In this document: piece by piece, positions 10,063 through 20,446 of the stretch
Layout: each line of letters opens with the position of its first letter
Position numbering within the stretch: position 1 is the stretch's first letter
Assembly (NCBI GenBank): GCA_913057195.1
Contig: CAJXNL010000012.1
Coordinates: 1 to 64,000, forward strand
Source of the DNA: an uncultured Wenzhouxiangella sp.
GTDB lineage: Bacteria > Pseudomonadota > Gammaproteobacteria > Xanthomonadales > Wenzhouxiangellaceae
DNA: 64,000 nucleotides
Direction: 5' to 3'
The notes under the pieces: generated by a model
What the model saw: the letters and a program-made list of their open reading frames with translations, nothing else
The model's database searches: none
Told to the model about the DNA's origin: nothing
Position numbers and translations under genes: made by a program

Positions 10063-11090
10063 GACACAGACCACGCCACCTGTCCACCGGCGCGAAGCGG
10101 CACCCCAGCCACACCTCCGAAATCGACGGTCTCAGGGACATCAACGACTTGGCGGTGGAGTGTGACGCTGTCTTCGTTGCGCGGTAAGCCATAAAAATCA
10201 GCGCCATAAAACGACGCGAAACCCTCGAACTGAGCCAACGCGTCAGCGCGATCAAACACCTCAGCATAAAACGCCAATGCATGTCGGGCGGTATAAATAC
10301 CGGCGCATCCGCATTCGGCCTCTTTGGCGCCTTTGGGATGGGGAGCGCTGTCGGTGCCTAGAAAGAATTTTGGGTTGCCGCTGGTGGCGGCCTTGACCAA
10401 TGCATGGCGGTGACGTTCACGTTTGATGAGGGGCAGACAATAGTGGTGAGGCCGCAAACCCCCCTCAAACATGGCATTTCGATTAAGCAACAAGTGATGC
10501 GCGGTGATTGTGGCAGCGAGATTGTTTGGTTGCTCGGTTACAAATGTCACTGCGTTTTCAGTGGTGATGTGTTCCATCACCATCCGAAGTTTTGGGAAGT
10601 GATGGATTAAAGGGCTAAGATGTCGGTCAATGAACACGGCCTCTCGATCAAAAATGTCGATTTCACTGTCTACCACCTCGCCGTGCATCAGCAACGGGAG
10701 ATCGTATTTTTCCATCGCCTCGATCACCGGATAGACCTTTTTGATGTCACGCACCCCGCTGGCGGCATTGGTGGTGGCGCCGGCCGGATAAAGCTTCACC
10801 GCGTGAACGTGCGGGCACTCGGCTGCTTTTTGGATTTCGTTGGGCGGGGTGTCTTCGGTCAGATACAGCGTCATCAGCGGCTCAAACGTTGCCCCTGGTG
10901 GTACCGCGGCCAGGATCTCATCTCGATAAGCCAAAGCCCGGTCCACGGTGACGACCGGTGGAGTGAGGTTGGGCATGATGATGGCGCGGGCAAACTGCCC
11001 AGCGGTGTCTGGGACAACACTTTTTAAAAGCGCGCCCTCTCTCACATGCAGGTGCCAATCGTCGGGACGAGCAATGGTTAAGGTGTCCAT
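10059..11090 (-). CDS. pyrC: Dihydroorotase (class II)
   Basis: RPDDWHLHVREG, MPNLTPPVVT, LYPAGATTN, LGTDSAPHPKGAKE. Confidence 0.95.
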   Translation of the reverse strand: MDTLTIARPDDWHLHVREGALLKSVVPDTAGQFARAIIMPNLTPPVVTVDRALAYRDEILAAVPPGATFEPLMTLYLTEDTPPNEIQKAAECPHVHAVKLYPAGATTNAASGVRDIKKVYPVIEAMEKYDLPLLMHGEVVDSEIDIFDREAVFIDRHLSPLIHHFPKLRMVMEHITTENAVTFVTEQPNNLAATITAHHLLLNRNAMFEGGLRPHHYCLPLIKRERHRHALVKAATSGNPKFFLGTDSAPHPKGAKEAECGCAGIYTARHALAFYAEVFDRADALAQFEGFASFYGADFYGLPRNEDSVTLHRQVVDVPETVDFGGVAGVPLRAGGQVAWSVS

Positions 11091-11190
11091 GCCATCTATT
11101 ATCCAACCTTTCTCTTGTCAATGCACGAATGGCGTGCCTGGGGTGGTCTGATAAGATGTTCGATGGAATTTGTATTGGGAGTTGTGGTTC

Positions 11191-12417
11191 ATGTCTAAGA
11201 CCTATGATCTGGTCATTATGGGCGCGACAGGCTTCACCGGCCGGCTGGTCGTTGAGTACCTGCTCGAGCGCTATGGCATTGATGGTGAGCTGTCCTGGGC
11301 GATTGCCGGGCGCAGTGAGGACAAGCTCAGAAACCTCCTGACGGCATTGGGCGCTGAGGGCCTGCCCCTGATTCAAGCCGACAGCTGTGAGCGCGCCTCG
11401 CTCGATCAGCTGGTTGAACAAACCCACGTGGTGTGCTCGACGGTGGGGCCGTATGCCCTCTACGGTGATGAGCTGGTGGCCGCTTGTGTGGCGTCAGGCA
11501 CAGATTATTGTGATTTGACCGGTGAGGTGCCCTGGATGCGGCGGATGTTGGATCAGCACGCCGAAAAAGCCAAAGACACTGGCGCGCGCATCGTTCATTG
11601 CTGCGGGTTCGACTCAGTGCCCTCTGATATGGGCGTGAGATTCGCCCAAACTGAAGCCATGGAGCGCCTCGGCGAGCCCTTGACCCAAATTCGTTTGGGC
11701 GTTGAGGCCATGCGCGGCAAGATGAGCGGGGGAACGGCGGCCAGCATGATGAACATCATTCAAGAGAGCCAAAAAGACCCCAATGTGGCGCGCGTGCTGA
11801 AAAATCCCTATGCGCTCTGTCCTGAGGGCATGCGGTCAGGGGTGAAACAACCATATGTTAAAGGGCCTCAGTTTGATTCTATGCTGAAGGCATGGCTGGC
11901 GCCTTTTGTGATGGCCGCAATCAATACCCGGGTGGTGCATAAAAGCCATGCCCTCCGTGACCGCGCTTGGGGTGAGGCGTTCACCTACGATGAGGCGATG
12001 ATGACCGGCCGAGGATTCAAAGGTCGGCGCGCGGCGTGGGTATGGTCGCTGATGTTGGGTGGATTTGCGTTGGGGGCCAGTGTTAAACCGCTCCGTGCAC
12101 TGATGAAAAAAACGGTGCTCCCCGACCCAGGCGAGGGGCCGAGTTCTGAGCAGCAGGCACGCGGGTTTTATAAGCTGCGCCTGACGGGCCAGACCGCGAG
12201 CGGGCGTTCGCTGTCGGTGCGCGTCACCGGTGATCGCGATCCTGGCTATGGATCCACCGCGAAGATGCTTGGCGAGGCCGCGGTGTGTTTGGCCACCCAA
12301 ACCCCACAAAGCGCCGTGGCAGGGGGCTTTTGGACACCTTCCACCGCTCTGGGCCACGCATTTCATGAGCGTTTGGTGGCCAATGCAGGCTTGACGTTCG
12401 AAGTCATCGAGCCTTGA
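11191..12417 (+). CDS. Saccharopine dehydrogenase-family NAD(P)-binding protein (trans-acting enoyl reductase-like)
   Basis: DLVIMGATGFTGRLVVEYL, CCGFDSVPSDMG. Confidence 0.85.
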   Translation: MSKTYDLVIMGATGFTGRLVVEYLLERYGIDGELSWAIAGRSEDKLRNLLTALGAEGLPLIQADSCERASLDQLVEQTHVVCSTVGPYALYGDELVAACVASGTDYCDLTGEVPWMRRMLDQHAEKAKDTGARIVHCCGFDSVPSDMGVRFAQTEAMERLGEPLTQIRLGVEAMRGKMSGGTAASMMNIIQESQKDPNVARVLKNPYALCPEGMRSGVKQPYVKGPQFDSMLKAWLAPFVMAAINTRVVHKSHALRDRAWGEAFTYDEAMMTGRGFKGRRAAWVWSLMLGGFALGASVKPLRALMKKTVLPDPGEGPSSEQQARGFYKLRLTGQTASGRSLSVRVTGDRDPGYGSTAKMLGEAAVCLATQTPQSAVAGGFWTPSTALGHAFHERLVANAGLTFEVIEP

Positions 12418-12572
12418 GCCGACGCCAAGCCCTGGGACGCCGGGCCCGCCTGCCTTAACAAGACATTTACATTTCCAAAACGCTGTGATAACTTTCAAAA
12501 GTTGGGGCCTTCGTTCACACCGGCGGGGGCCTAACAAAGCGCTTTTCAGCCCAGAACATTTGGAGAAGACTG

Positions 12573-15494
12573 ATGGAAATCACGTACCGCCGAACGCTCC
12601 TGTACTCAGCCATTGCCGCATGCCTGAGTTTCAGTCTGGCCGCTGCCCCGCTGTGGGCCCAGGACCAGGTTGAGGAGGAAGAAGACACCACCGAGGTCGA
12701 AGAGGCCGAGCAAACCGAAGACCGAGTCACGGTCACCGGCTCCCTTCTTCGCCGCGATGAGTTCAACTCCGCATCGCCCATTCAGGTGATCAGCGCCGAA
12801 ACCCAGGTTCAATTGGGTCAGGTGGATACCGCAGAATTTTTGCAAAGATCCAGCATTGCCGCTGGTTCGACGCAGATCAACAACCAGTTCGGCGGGTTTG
12901 TGGTTGAGGGCGGTACCGGCGTGAACACCGTCTCTTTGCGTGGATTGGGTGCACAGCGCACGCTGGTGCTGCTCAATGGCCGTCGCCCGGGTGCGGCGGG
13001 CACGCGTGGTCAGGTCGGCGGGTTTGATTTGAACGTCATTCCCTCATCGATCATTCAGCGAGTGGAAATTCTTAAAGACGGCGCGTCTTCGATCTATGGG
13101 TCGGACGCCGTGGCCGGTGTGGCGAACATCATCACCCGCCGCTCCGTTGATCGTCCCGAAATCAACGTGCGCGCTGCTGTGCCCTTTGAGTCAGGGGGCG
13201 AGACATATGACATCTCCGGTGCCTATGGATGGAACTTTGATCAAGGCAGCGTCGTGGTGGCTGGTGAGTATCAGCTCCGTGAGGCTTTGATGACCAACGA
13301 CCGCGACTTCCTCTCATGTCAGCAAGACTTGATTCGGGATCGAAACGGCAACCTTATCGACCGAGAAGATCGGTCGATCACCGCAGGCACGTCCCTAAGC
13401 GGCTGCTCAAACCTGTATGCCAATACGGTGATTGATCCCATTTTTGGCGACCGATATATCCCGGCGCCTGATGGTGTGACCATTGGCGGCATTGAGGGGT
13501 ATCGCCCCAGAGCCAATGGCCGCTACGACGATCCCGGTGGGCAAGCGTTTTATGAGGATGTGTTGAACTTCGACTTCTACAACGAGTCAGCCATCAACCG
13601 CCAAGAGCGCACCAGCGTCTATGCGTCGTCTGATTTTTCGCTGGATTTGTTTGGCGGGACGCAGTGGAGCACCGAGTGGCTGTACACCAAACGCGAAACA
13701 GAGTCTCGCGGATGGCGTCAGTTCTTCCCATTGACAGGTGGCGCGACTTCGCTGTTTGCACCCGTCTACACCTATCCCAACAGCCCAGACTATGTGACAC
13801 CCACGGCCTCTGGGTTGGCGCAGCCTGTTATGCCGTATCCATCCAACAGCGACATTGCGGTGGACTATTACTACGTGGCAACTGCGTTGGAGGGTGATTT
13901 GGGTTTTGGTGACAACTGGACGTGGTCACTGAACAGCTCGTACTCTTACTCAGACGGTGACTACACCCGCAACTCGATTGTGGCATCACAGTCGGGTGAT
14001 GCTCGGTTTGATGATACGGCGCCCCGCATTGATTACTTCAGCCCCGGCATTCTAAGCGGCGCCAACATGGACCAGCTGGTGAACACTGTGGGTGTCAACC
14101 ACACTGGCAACACGATCTATGATCAGTTTGTGATCACCGGCGTGGCGACTGGCAACGTGTTTGATATGCCTGCAGGCCCCGTCGGTTTGGCGGTCGGGGC
14201 AGAGTACCGTTGGTTTAGCATTGACGATCAGCCCAGCGAATTCTCAACCGGCGGCGATCTCTGGGGCGAGTCTTCAGCCCTGGTCACCAAGGGCAGTGAT
14301 GATGTGACTGAGGTCTTTGCTGAGATTGAAATTCCTTTGATTGCGGGCATCCCGTTTGCTGAGTCCATTACTTTTAACGGCTCGGCTCGGGCCTTTGATT
14401 ACAAATCAGCAGGCTCGGATCACGTGTGGAAAGCGGGTTTGAACTGGCAGGTGAATCCGTCTTTCCGCATTCGCGGCGCCAAAGGCACCTCTTACCGAGC
14501 CCCTGCGCTGTATGAGCTGTTCTTGGGTGATCAAACCTCGTTTGTTGGTCAGACGGCCATTGATCCCTGTATCGATTGGGGTCAAAGCTCGAATGAGAAT
14601 ATCCGGGCCAACTGTGCCGCCGATGGCATTCCAGCCGATTTCACTGGGGGCGCATCATCTGCGACCATCGTGTCAGGCGGCGGTGCCGGGGTGCTTGAGC
14701 CTGAGACCTCTGAGGCCACCACGGCTGGGTTTGTGTTCACGCCCACCTTCGTCAACGCCAGCTTGGCCATTGATTACTTCGAGATTGAAGTTGAAGACCA
14801 AATCGCACAGCTTTCAGGCGGCGCGATCTTGGGTGGCTGCTACGGCGCGCCCGTGTTCCCCAACGCGTTTTGTGATCTGTTCACCCGGTCTCCGGCGGAT
14901 GCAGCATCGAATGCCTTGGCCGTGGACACTGTGCAAGCGTCTTATTTGAACGTTGATCTCCAGACCACGCAGGGCATTGACGCAACCGTGCGTTACGATC
15001 GCGACTTCAGCTTCGGTAGCTTGGTGTTTGAGTCCAACGCCACTTGGGTGTTTGAAGACATCCAGCGGCTGTTCGATCCCTCACTGGCTTCTGGATTTGA
15101 GTCCAATGATCTAAACACCACCATCGGACGGCCCAAAATGGTGGCCAATGGCCGGTTGGCGTTCACTTCAGGCGATTTGACCTACACCTGGGGCACAAAC
15201 TACGTGCGCCGTTCGTCAAACTTGCCCAATGCCAATGATGTGATCACCTACTTCGGCTTCCCGAACGCCCAGCGCGATGTGGTGGCGGAGCGTCGCTTCT
15301 TCCACTCGTTCTCGGTGTTCTATGACCAGGCCGATTGGTCCGTGTTGGTGGGCATCGACAATGTCTTCGATGCGGAACCACCCACGGTGTCAAGCGGTGC
15401 CGGCACCAGCCGTCGAGGCAACATCTCGGTGTCCGCCACGCAATACCCACTGCGTGGTCGCACCGGCTTTGCGCGGTTCAACTATCGTTTCTAA
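12573..15494 (+). CDS. TonB-dependent receptor
   Basis: Signal peptide; plug domain 'TVSLRGLGAQRTLVLLNGRRPG...IIQRVEILKDGASSIYGSDAVAGVANIITRR'; C-terminal aromatic beta-strand. Confidence 0.95.
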   Translation: MEITYRRTLLYSAIAACLSFSLAAAPLWAQDQVEEEEDTTEVEEAEQTEDRVTVTGSLLRRDEFNSASPIQVISAETQVQLGQVDTAEFLQRSSIAAGSTQINNQFGGFVVEGGTGVNTVSLRGLGAQRTLVLLNGRRPGAAGTRGQVGGFDLNVIPSSIIQRVEILKDGASSIYGSDAVAGVANIITRRSVDRPEINVRAAVPFESGGETYDISGAYGWNFDQGSVVVAGEYQLREALMTNDRDFLSCQQDLIRDRNGNLIDREDRSITAGTSLSGCSNLYANTVIDPIFGDRYIPAPDGVTIGGIEGYRPRANGRYDDPGGQAFYEDVLNFDFYNESAINRQERTSVYASSDFSLDLFGGTQWSTEWLYTKRETESRGWRQFFPLTGGATSLFAPVYTYPNSPDYVTPTASGLAQPVMPYPSNSDIAVDYYYVATALEGDLGFGDNWTWSLNSSYSYSDGDYTRNSIVASQSGDARFDDTAPRIDYFSPGILSGANMDQLVNTVGVNHTGNTIYDQFVITGVATGNVFDMPAGPVGLAVGAEYRWFSIDDQPSEFSTGGDLWGESSALVTKGSDDVTEVFAEIEIPLIAGIPFAESITFNGSARAFDYKSAGSDHVWKAGLNWQVNPSFRIRGAKGTSYRAPALYELFLGDQTSFVGQTAIDPCIDWGQSSNENIRANCAADGIPADFTGGASSATIVSGGGAGVLEPETSEATTAGFVFTPTFVNASLAIDYFEIEVEDQIAQLSGGAILGGCYGAPVFPNAFCDLFTRSPADAASNALAVDTVQASYLNVDLQTTQGIDATVRYDRDFSFGSLVFESNATWVFEDIQRLFDPSLASGFESNDLNTTIGRPKMVANGRLAFTSGDLTYTWGTNYVRRSSNLPNANDVITYFGFPNAQRDVVAERRFFHSFSVFYDQADWSVLVGIDNVFDAEPPTVSSGAGTSRRGNISVSATQYPLRGRTGFARFNYRF

Positions 15495-15524
15495 ACGGTC
15501 AGCGAACCAAGCAGCTTGTATAGA

Positions 15525-15556
15525 CAGCGGCGCCTTTGGCGCCGCTGTTTTTTTAT
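15525..15556 (+). terminator. Intrinsic terminator after TonB-dependent receptor
   Basis: cagcggcgcctttggcgccgctgttttttta. Confidence 0.92.
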
Positions 15557-15764
15557 AGGCCAGGCTTAATCTGCCTTTGAGTTTGTTTCGGGTTTAAACG
15601 CGCCAGTGTCCCCCATCTCAACCCTGCACGCCTGTCGCAAAGTGAGCCTGTGAGGCTTGGGTGTGCTTGAGTGACGCTGTCGGCGTTGTCGGGAAGAAAC
15701 CGGAGTGGCGTGGTGTCCATGACGATGGCGTTGCCTGCGGTTCAGCGGAGGCTGTCTGGGCCAT

Positions 15765-15799
15765 AAAAAAACCGGCTCAGGATCCCCTGAGCCGGCCCA
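15765..15799 (-). terminator. Intrinsic terminator for the minus-strand S9 peptidase
   Basis: Minus strand: gccggctcaggggatcctgagccggttttttt. Confidence 0.88.
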
Positions 15800-15833
15800 A
15801 TGAATGGATGAACAATCGTGTGCTTGTGCTCGA

Positions 15834-17906
15834 CTACTGCGCCGATGTGCCCTGTGCGTCATTGTTGGCGCGGGATTGGGCCAGGCCACAGGTCTGTCCC
15901 AGATAACGATCAATTAAGCCCAGCGTGGTTCTATGATGACGCGGGTACCATGGCAGGCTGTGGGGCATGTCTTCGACAATCACCAATTCAGAGCGAACTT
16001 CATTTTGGATGGCTTTGTGGAAATTGCTTGCATGCCATGACGGCGTTCTGACATCGCGATCACCGACGTAGAGCATGATCGGAATATTGGCCTTGTCAGT
16101 GGCGGTCATTGGGTCAAGGCCGGTGACTGTTTGACCTTGCAGGATCCGCTGCAGGCGATTTTCACTCCAAGTGTTGCCCAAACGGCCAAGGTCGGCCACC
16201 GGGGCGCCCGCAATCGCGCACTGATAAGGGCTGTCCTCGCGAACGGTGGCTGCCACAGCCGCGAATCCACCGTATGAGTACCCAAAGATGGCCAAGCGTT
16301 CGGGGTCTGCAATGCCTTGGTCAACAAGCCAAGCTGCGCCGTCGTCTTTGTCATCTTGCATGGCCTGGCCCCATTCTCTGTCGCCTGCCAGCCAAAGTTC
16401 GCGGCCCAAGCCCGCTGAGCCCCGGTATTGTGGTCGCAGCACCGCGTAGCCTCGAGAAGTCAAAAATGGCACCCACCCTGAAGCATCCCAGCCTTGGGTG
16501 TCACGCGCCCAAGGGCCTCCATGGGGATGAATGATGGCCGGCAGGGGCCCGTCGTCCTTGCTCCAGCCTGCAGGCAGGTCCAAAATGGCGGGAATCTCGA
16601 GACCATCACGCGCCTCGTAGGTGATCCAACGCTGCTCGCCAATATTGTTTGGATCGATCCATGGTCGCTGCTTGCCCAGCGTCATCACGCGCGATTGGTC
16701 AATCAACAGGTGATAGCTCGGTGGATGGCGATGACTGCTGGTGGTGAACAGCACGCGTGACATGTCGTCGTTGTAATCATTGATGGCCACCCCTTGATTG
16801 GGGAACGCCTGTTTGAGGCCCTCATGGATGCTTTTCATTTGAGGGTCGACATAGGTGGTCTCGGTCCGGCCGCCTGAGACCGTAAAGCCCAAGACTTTGT
16901 TGAAGTTGCTGGGCTGCCGGCCCAGGATGATGCGCCCGATGGAGTACTGTGGGTGGGCCACCAGAGGCTGGTCATCAAACTGGCGGGTTGCGGGGTCGTA
17001 CATCCAAGCCTGCACCTGGTCTGAGAATAGATCGGTCAAGACATAGAACTTGCCTGTCTCCTCATCCCGCCCCGAGACGGTGAAGCTGTAGCGCTCGCTT
17101 AAGGGGCGACTTAAGTTCTCATGGACCTCAAACTCGCCGGTGTCGGTGTTTTTGAAAAGAATGCGCTGCTCATACTCATTGGCGCCGCTGGCCTCAATCT
17201 CGGTCCGAATCAACAGCTCGCCGGTGCGTGAGTCAAATAGGCTGGGCGTGGTGCGACCACCTGCTCTGAGCAAAAGCTCGGTCTCACCCGTTTTCAGGTT
17301 ATAAAGAAAGAAGTTGGATTGAAACGTGAGCTCGTTGAGCTGGCTGATAATGACGCGCTCGGGGTCCAAAGGCAGCGTATTGACCAGTGAAGCTGAGCCG
17401 GCAATTTCCAGACACCGTTGCGTGGCCTCACTCACACCCAAGCGGCGTGTGTTATCGGCAAAGGCCTCCTCAAACCCCTCATGCTTAGAGTCGGTCAAGT
17501 AGAGTTTATTGACAAAGGTCTTCGTCGCCCCTGTGCTTTTGCCTTCACCGCAACCGCCCAAGCGGCCGGTCCACTCTTGGCGGGCAAACACCAGCAGCCG
17601 ATCGGCCTTGAGGGCTGAGGCGGCAATGAACTTCATTCGATCGCCCGAGGGGGTGATCACGGGGCCACTGTCGAGGTCATTGAGATCCCATGTGGCCAGT
17701 GCCGTGTCCTCATTGCCCGAGCCCGGGGCTGCGATCAGCGCCACCAGCATCTTGCCATCGGCGCTCATGGACACCGATTGGATATTGGGGACTTTGGCAA
17801 AGCTCTCGGCGGGGATGGGTTCGGGCTGAGCCAGCGTTGGGCTGGAGAGCATCAAAAGCCCCGCTTGAGCGGCGATAAGAACAGACCGGGTGAATGAAAA
17901 AGTCAT
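15834..17906 (-). CDS. S9 family peptidase (prolyl oligopeptidase family)
   Basis: Signal peptide; HPHGGPWARDTQG, FGYSYGGFAA nucleophile; C-terminal His. Confidence 0.9.
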   Translation of the reverse strand: MTFSFTRSVLIAAQAGLLMLSSPTLAQPEPIPAESFAKVPNIQSVSMSADGKMLVALIAAPGSGNEDTALATWDLNDLDSGPVITPSGDRMKFIAASALKADRLLVFARQEWTGRLGGCGEGKSTGATKTFVNKLYLTDSKHEGFEEAFADNTRRLGVSEATQRCLEIAGSASLVNTLPLDPERVIISQLNELTFQSNFFLYNLKTGETELLLRAGGRTTPSLFDSRTGELLIRTEIEASGANEYEQRILFKNTDTGEFEVHENLSRPLSERYSFTVSGRDEETGKFYVLTDLFSDQVQAWMYDPATRQFDDQPLVAHPQYSIGRIILGRQPSNFNKVLGFTVSGGRTETTYVDPQMKSIHEGLKQAFPNQGVAINDYNDDMSRVLFTTSSHRHPPSYHLLIDQSRVMTLGKQRPWIDPNNIGEQRWITYEARDGLEIPAILDLPAGWSKDDGPLPAIIHPHGGPWARDTQGWDASGWVPFLTSRGYAVLRPQYRGSAGLGRELWLAGDREWGQAMQDDKDDGAAWLVDQGIADPERLAIFGYSYGGFAAVAATVREDSPYQCAIAGAPVADLGRLGNTWSENRLQRILQGQTVTGLDPMTATDKANIPIMLYVGDRDVRTPSWHASNFHKAIQNEVRSELVIVEDMPHSLPWYPRHHRTTLGLIDRYLGQTCGLAQSRANNDAQGTSAQ

Positions 17907-18139
17907 AAGGCATCCTGAGTTTAGGGGTTAACAATGGTGAACATCACGAGTATACGAGGCCAGTCACGGGCAGATCAATATGACTTCTAGGGGGGGCGAG
18001 GCAGCTGACTGTGCCCGCCCGTCGATTGCCGGCCGCATTCGCCTTCGCTTTTGTGACAAAATGATGACTGCCCTGGATGGCGTTGATAAACGCAAGGCCA
18101 CCTCGGGGCAGTCTTGACTGATAGAGGGGATAACACCAA

Positions 18140-20359
18140 ATGGGGGATGCCAACACACCCGTTTCGACAGGTCGGCTCGGCGGACACCTGATTTTATATG
18201 CGTTGATCGCTTGGGCGGGCTTGTCGCTTCCTGCTGTGTTGGCCTTGAATCTGGTGGCTGCGCCTTGGCCGGTGTTGACACAGGCCGTGTTGGCCAGCGG
18301 TGGGCTGTTGTTGCTCGCCATCGGACTTTTCGGGCTGGTTGGGCGCCGTCACGCCCTTTGGGGACTTTGGCTGCTGCTGGGTCTGTTGATGGCGGTTCGC
18401 CTGACCCACTACGGGGTGGTGGACTTTAGCGGCTTCGGGTTCACCGATGAGTTTTTCTTGCATTGGGGGATGGCTTCGGCGCGCGTTGCGATCATGGAAT
18501 ATGATCGCGAGCTGATCGTCGCCGGCTTTTTATTGGGCGTCATTGGGGCGGCGTTGCGCCCCATTGCCCGCCTTGGCCTGAAACAGCCACCCAGGGCTTT
18601 GGCCGGATTATGTGTGCTGGGCGTGGCCTTGGCGGGGATGGGCCGTGATGCGTTGCCCGAGTGGCGGCTGTGGCAGGCCTACAGCGACTGGCGCAATCCG
18701 TTGGCGGTTTTGGAAGGCACCGACCGCGTGACACGGAATCAACTGATTGAGCTTGGGCTGCTGGAGGTTGAGCTGCCTTACAAGCATCAGGTGACGGCCA
18801 CGCCACCAAGCCAGCCGAAAAATTTGATTGTTTTGTATTTGGAATCGGTCGGGGTGAATCTGGCTGATCATCCCAGGTGGCCAGATTTAATGCCGAACCT
18901 TCAACAGCTCCTCGAAGAACATGCCTGGGTCGATCACCTGTGGGCCAGTGGCTATATCACCATTGAGGGCTTGACCAACACCCAGTGCGGCACGTTGGTC
19001 CCCTTCAATCGTGGCAGTGAATCGATCGCCGATGGCGAGGGCTTGGTTGATTCTCTGCCTTGCTTGGGCGATGTGCTTCATAAGGCGGGATATCGCCAGA
19101 CTTTCTTAGGTGGTGCGGAGACCACGTTTGCCGGCAAAGGCGAGTTCTTGTCCCGCCACGGTTTCGATGACGTGGTGGGCTTAGAGCATTGGCGCGAGCG
19201 TGGCTTGAACTCACGGCCCAACACCTGGGGGCTTTCAGACCCTGATTTGTTTGATGAATCATTGAGCGTCATCGAGCAGCTGTCTGATCAAGACGCGCCT
19301 TGGCATTTGGCGATGTTGACGATCGGCACGCATCTGCCAGGTTACTTATACGAGGAGTGCCAGCCGTATTCAGGCGGGGACGAGCGGTTCTTGGACGCGC
19401 TCCACTGTACTGATCAGCTCATGGGGCAGTGGATCCAGACCCTTGAGGACAATGGCACTTTAGACGACACGGTGCTTGTGATCACGTCCGACCATCAGGT
19501 GTTTCCCAACGCCGAAATGCGGGGGTTGTTCGGTGATGGCGTCTCTGACCGGCGACTGCCAATGATTGTTCTTGGACCAGCCGATGCTGAGGCGTCTTTG
19601 GATGAAGGGGCTGGCTATGACTTTGCCCCTTCTGTGTTGGATATTTTAGGCATTGATCACAATGCTCGCTTTGTCTTGGGGCGTTCGCTGTCGAGACCAA
19701 TCACTCGGCCCGATTACTTCTTGACGCGTTATGGCGATATTTTTCAGGGTGCGCGTGTCACCAATGCCTCAGAATGTGACGATCAAAAGGCTTCGTCACT
19801 GCCCCTGAATGCGTGTCAAAAAGGCGAATTTCTGTCGATCTTGGGCCTGATCTCGGAGCGCTTTTCCAACCCCATATCGCGACTGGCCTGCGGGCTGGAC
19901 CACATTCGAATACAGCCGACAGACATCACCGCGCTGGAGATCATTGTGGGTGGTGAGGATCAAACTGATCGTTTTATTCGCTCAGGGCGCCCCATCGATA
20001 TTGCGCAAGGGGGCTGGGCCATGCTGTTTTTAGATCAGCGCGGCGAGGTGATCAATCGAGCGTTTATTGCCCACGATGAGGTGGCCATGGAGTCATCGGC
20101 CATTTTGGATGAGCATTTCAACCAGTCTCACAGCCAAGTGTTGATTTGGACAGGCGAGGATCAAGCGCCCTCGTTGCCTGGGCTGTCTATGCTGGCAACA
20201 AAGGGCCCCCATGCTTGGTGGTTGGCTGGCAAGCAGCGAGTCCTCGCCGAGTCGAGGGCATCGAGCCCGACCCAAAGTGCCCACAAGACCTTGGCGTTTG
20301 ATCAGAGCGCGTGTCGACGGGCAATTGAAGTCTCGGCATTGCAGGGGAATTTGCTCTAA
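18140..20359 (+). CDS. LtaS/MdoB-type sulfatase-superfamily phosphotransferase, membrane-anchored
   Basis: N-terminal TM helices; NLIVLYLESVG, GLTNTQCGTL nucleophile region, TSDHQVF. Confidence 0.83.
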   Translation: MGDANTPVSTGRLGGHLILYALIAWAGLSLPAVLALNLVAAPWPVLTQAVLASGGLLLLAIGLFGLVGRRHALWGLWLLLGLLMAVRLTHYGVVDFSGFGFTDEFFLHWGMASARVAIMEYDRELIVAGFLLGVIGAALRPIARLGLKQPPRALAGLCVLGVALAGMGRDALPEWRLWQAYSDWRNPLAVLEGTDRVTRNQLIELGLLEVELPYKHQVTATPPSQPKNLIVLYLESVGVNLADHPRWPDLMPNLQQLLEEHAWVDHLWASGYITIEGLTNTQCGTLVPFNRGSESIADGEGLVDSLPCLGDVLHKAGYRQTFLGGAETTFAGKGEFLSRHGFDDVVGLEHWRERGLNSRPNTWGLSDPDLFDESLSVIEQLSDQDAPWHLAMLTIGTHLPGYLYEECQPYSGGDERFLDALHCTDQLMGQWIQTLEDNGTLDDTVLVITSDHQVFPNAEMRGLFGDGVSDRRLPMIVLGPADAEASLDEGAGYDFAPSVLDILGIDHNARFVLGRSLSRPITRPDYFLTRYGDIFQGARVTNASECDDQKASSLPLNACQKGEFLSILGLISERFSNPISRLACGLDHIRIQPTDITALEIIVGGEDQTDRFIRSGRPIDIAQGGWAMLFLDQRGEVINRAFIAHDEVAMESSAILDEHFNQSHSQVLIWTGEDQAPSLPGLSMLATKGPHAWWLAGKQRVLAESRASSPTQSAHKTLAFDQSACRRAIEVSALQGNLL

Positions 20360-20446
20360 GACTCAAACCCATCGGTCATTCGCTCAGCGCCATCCCCATG
20401 AGCCAATCGCTTACCATGATGGCTTTCATGTGGATGAACTTTTGGC

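Noticed and set aside
15566-15913. 115-aa minus ORF between the TBDR and S9 peptidase, considered as a transposase remnant
   Set aside because: Spans the minus-strand terminator and the 3' end of the peptidase gene; no transposase motifs visible
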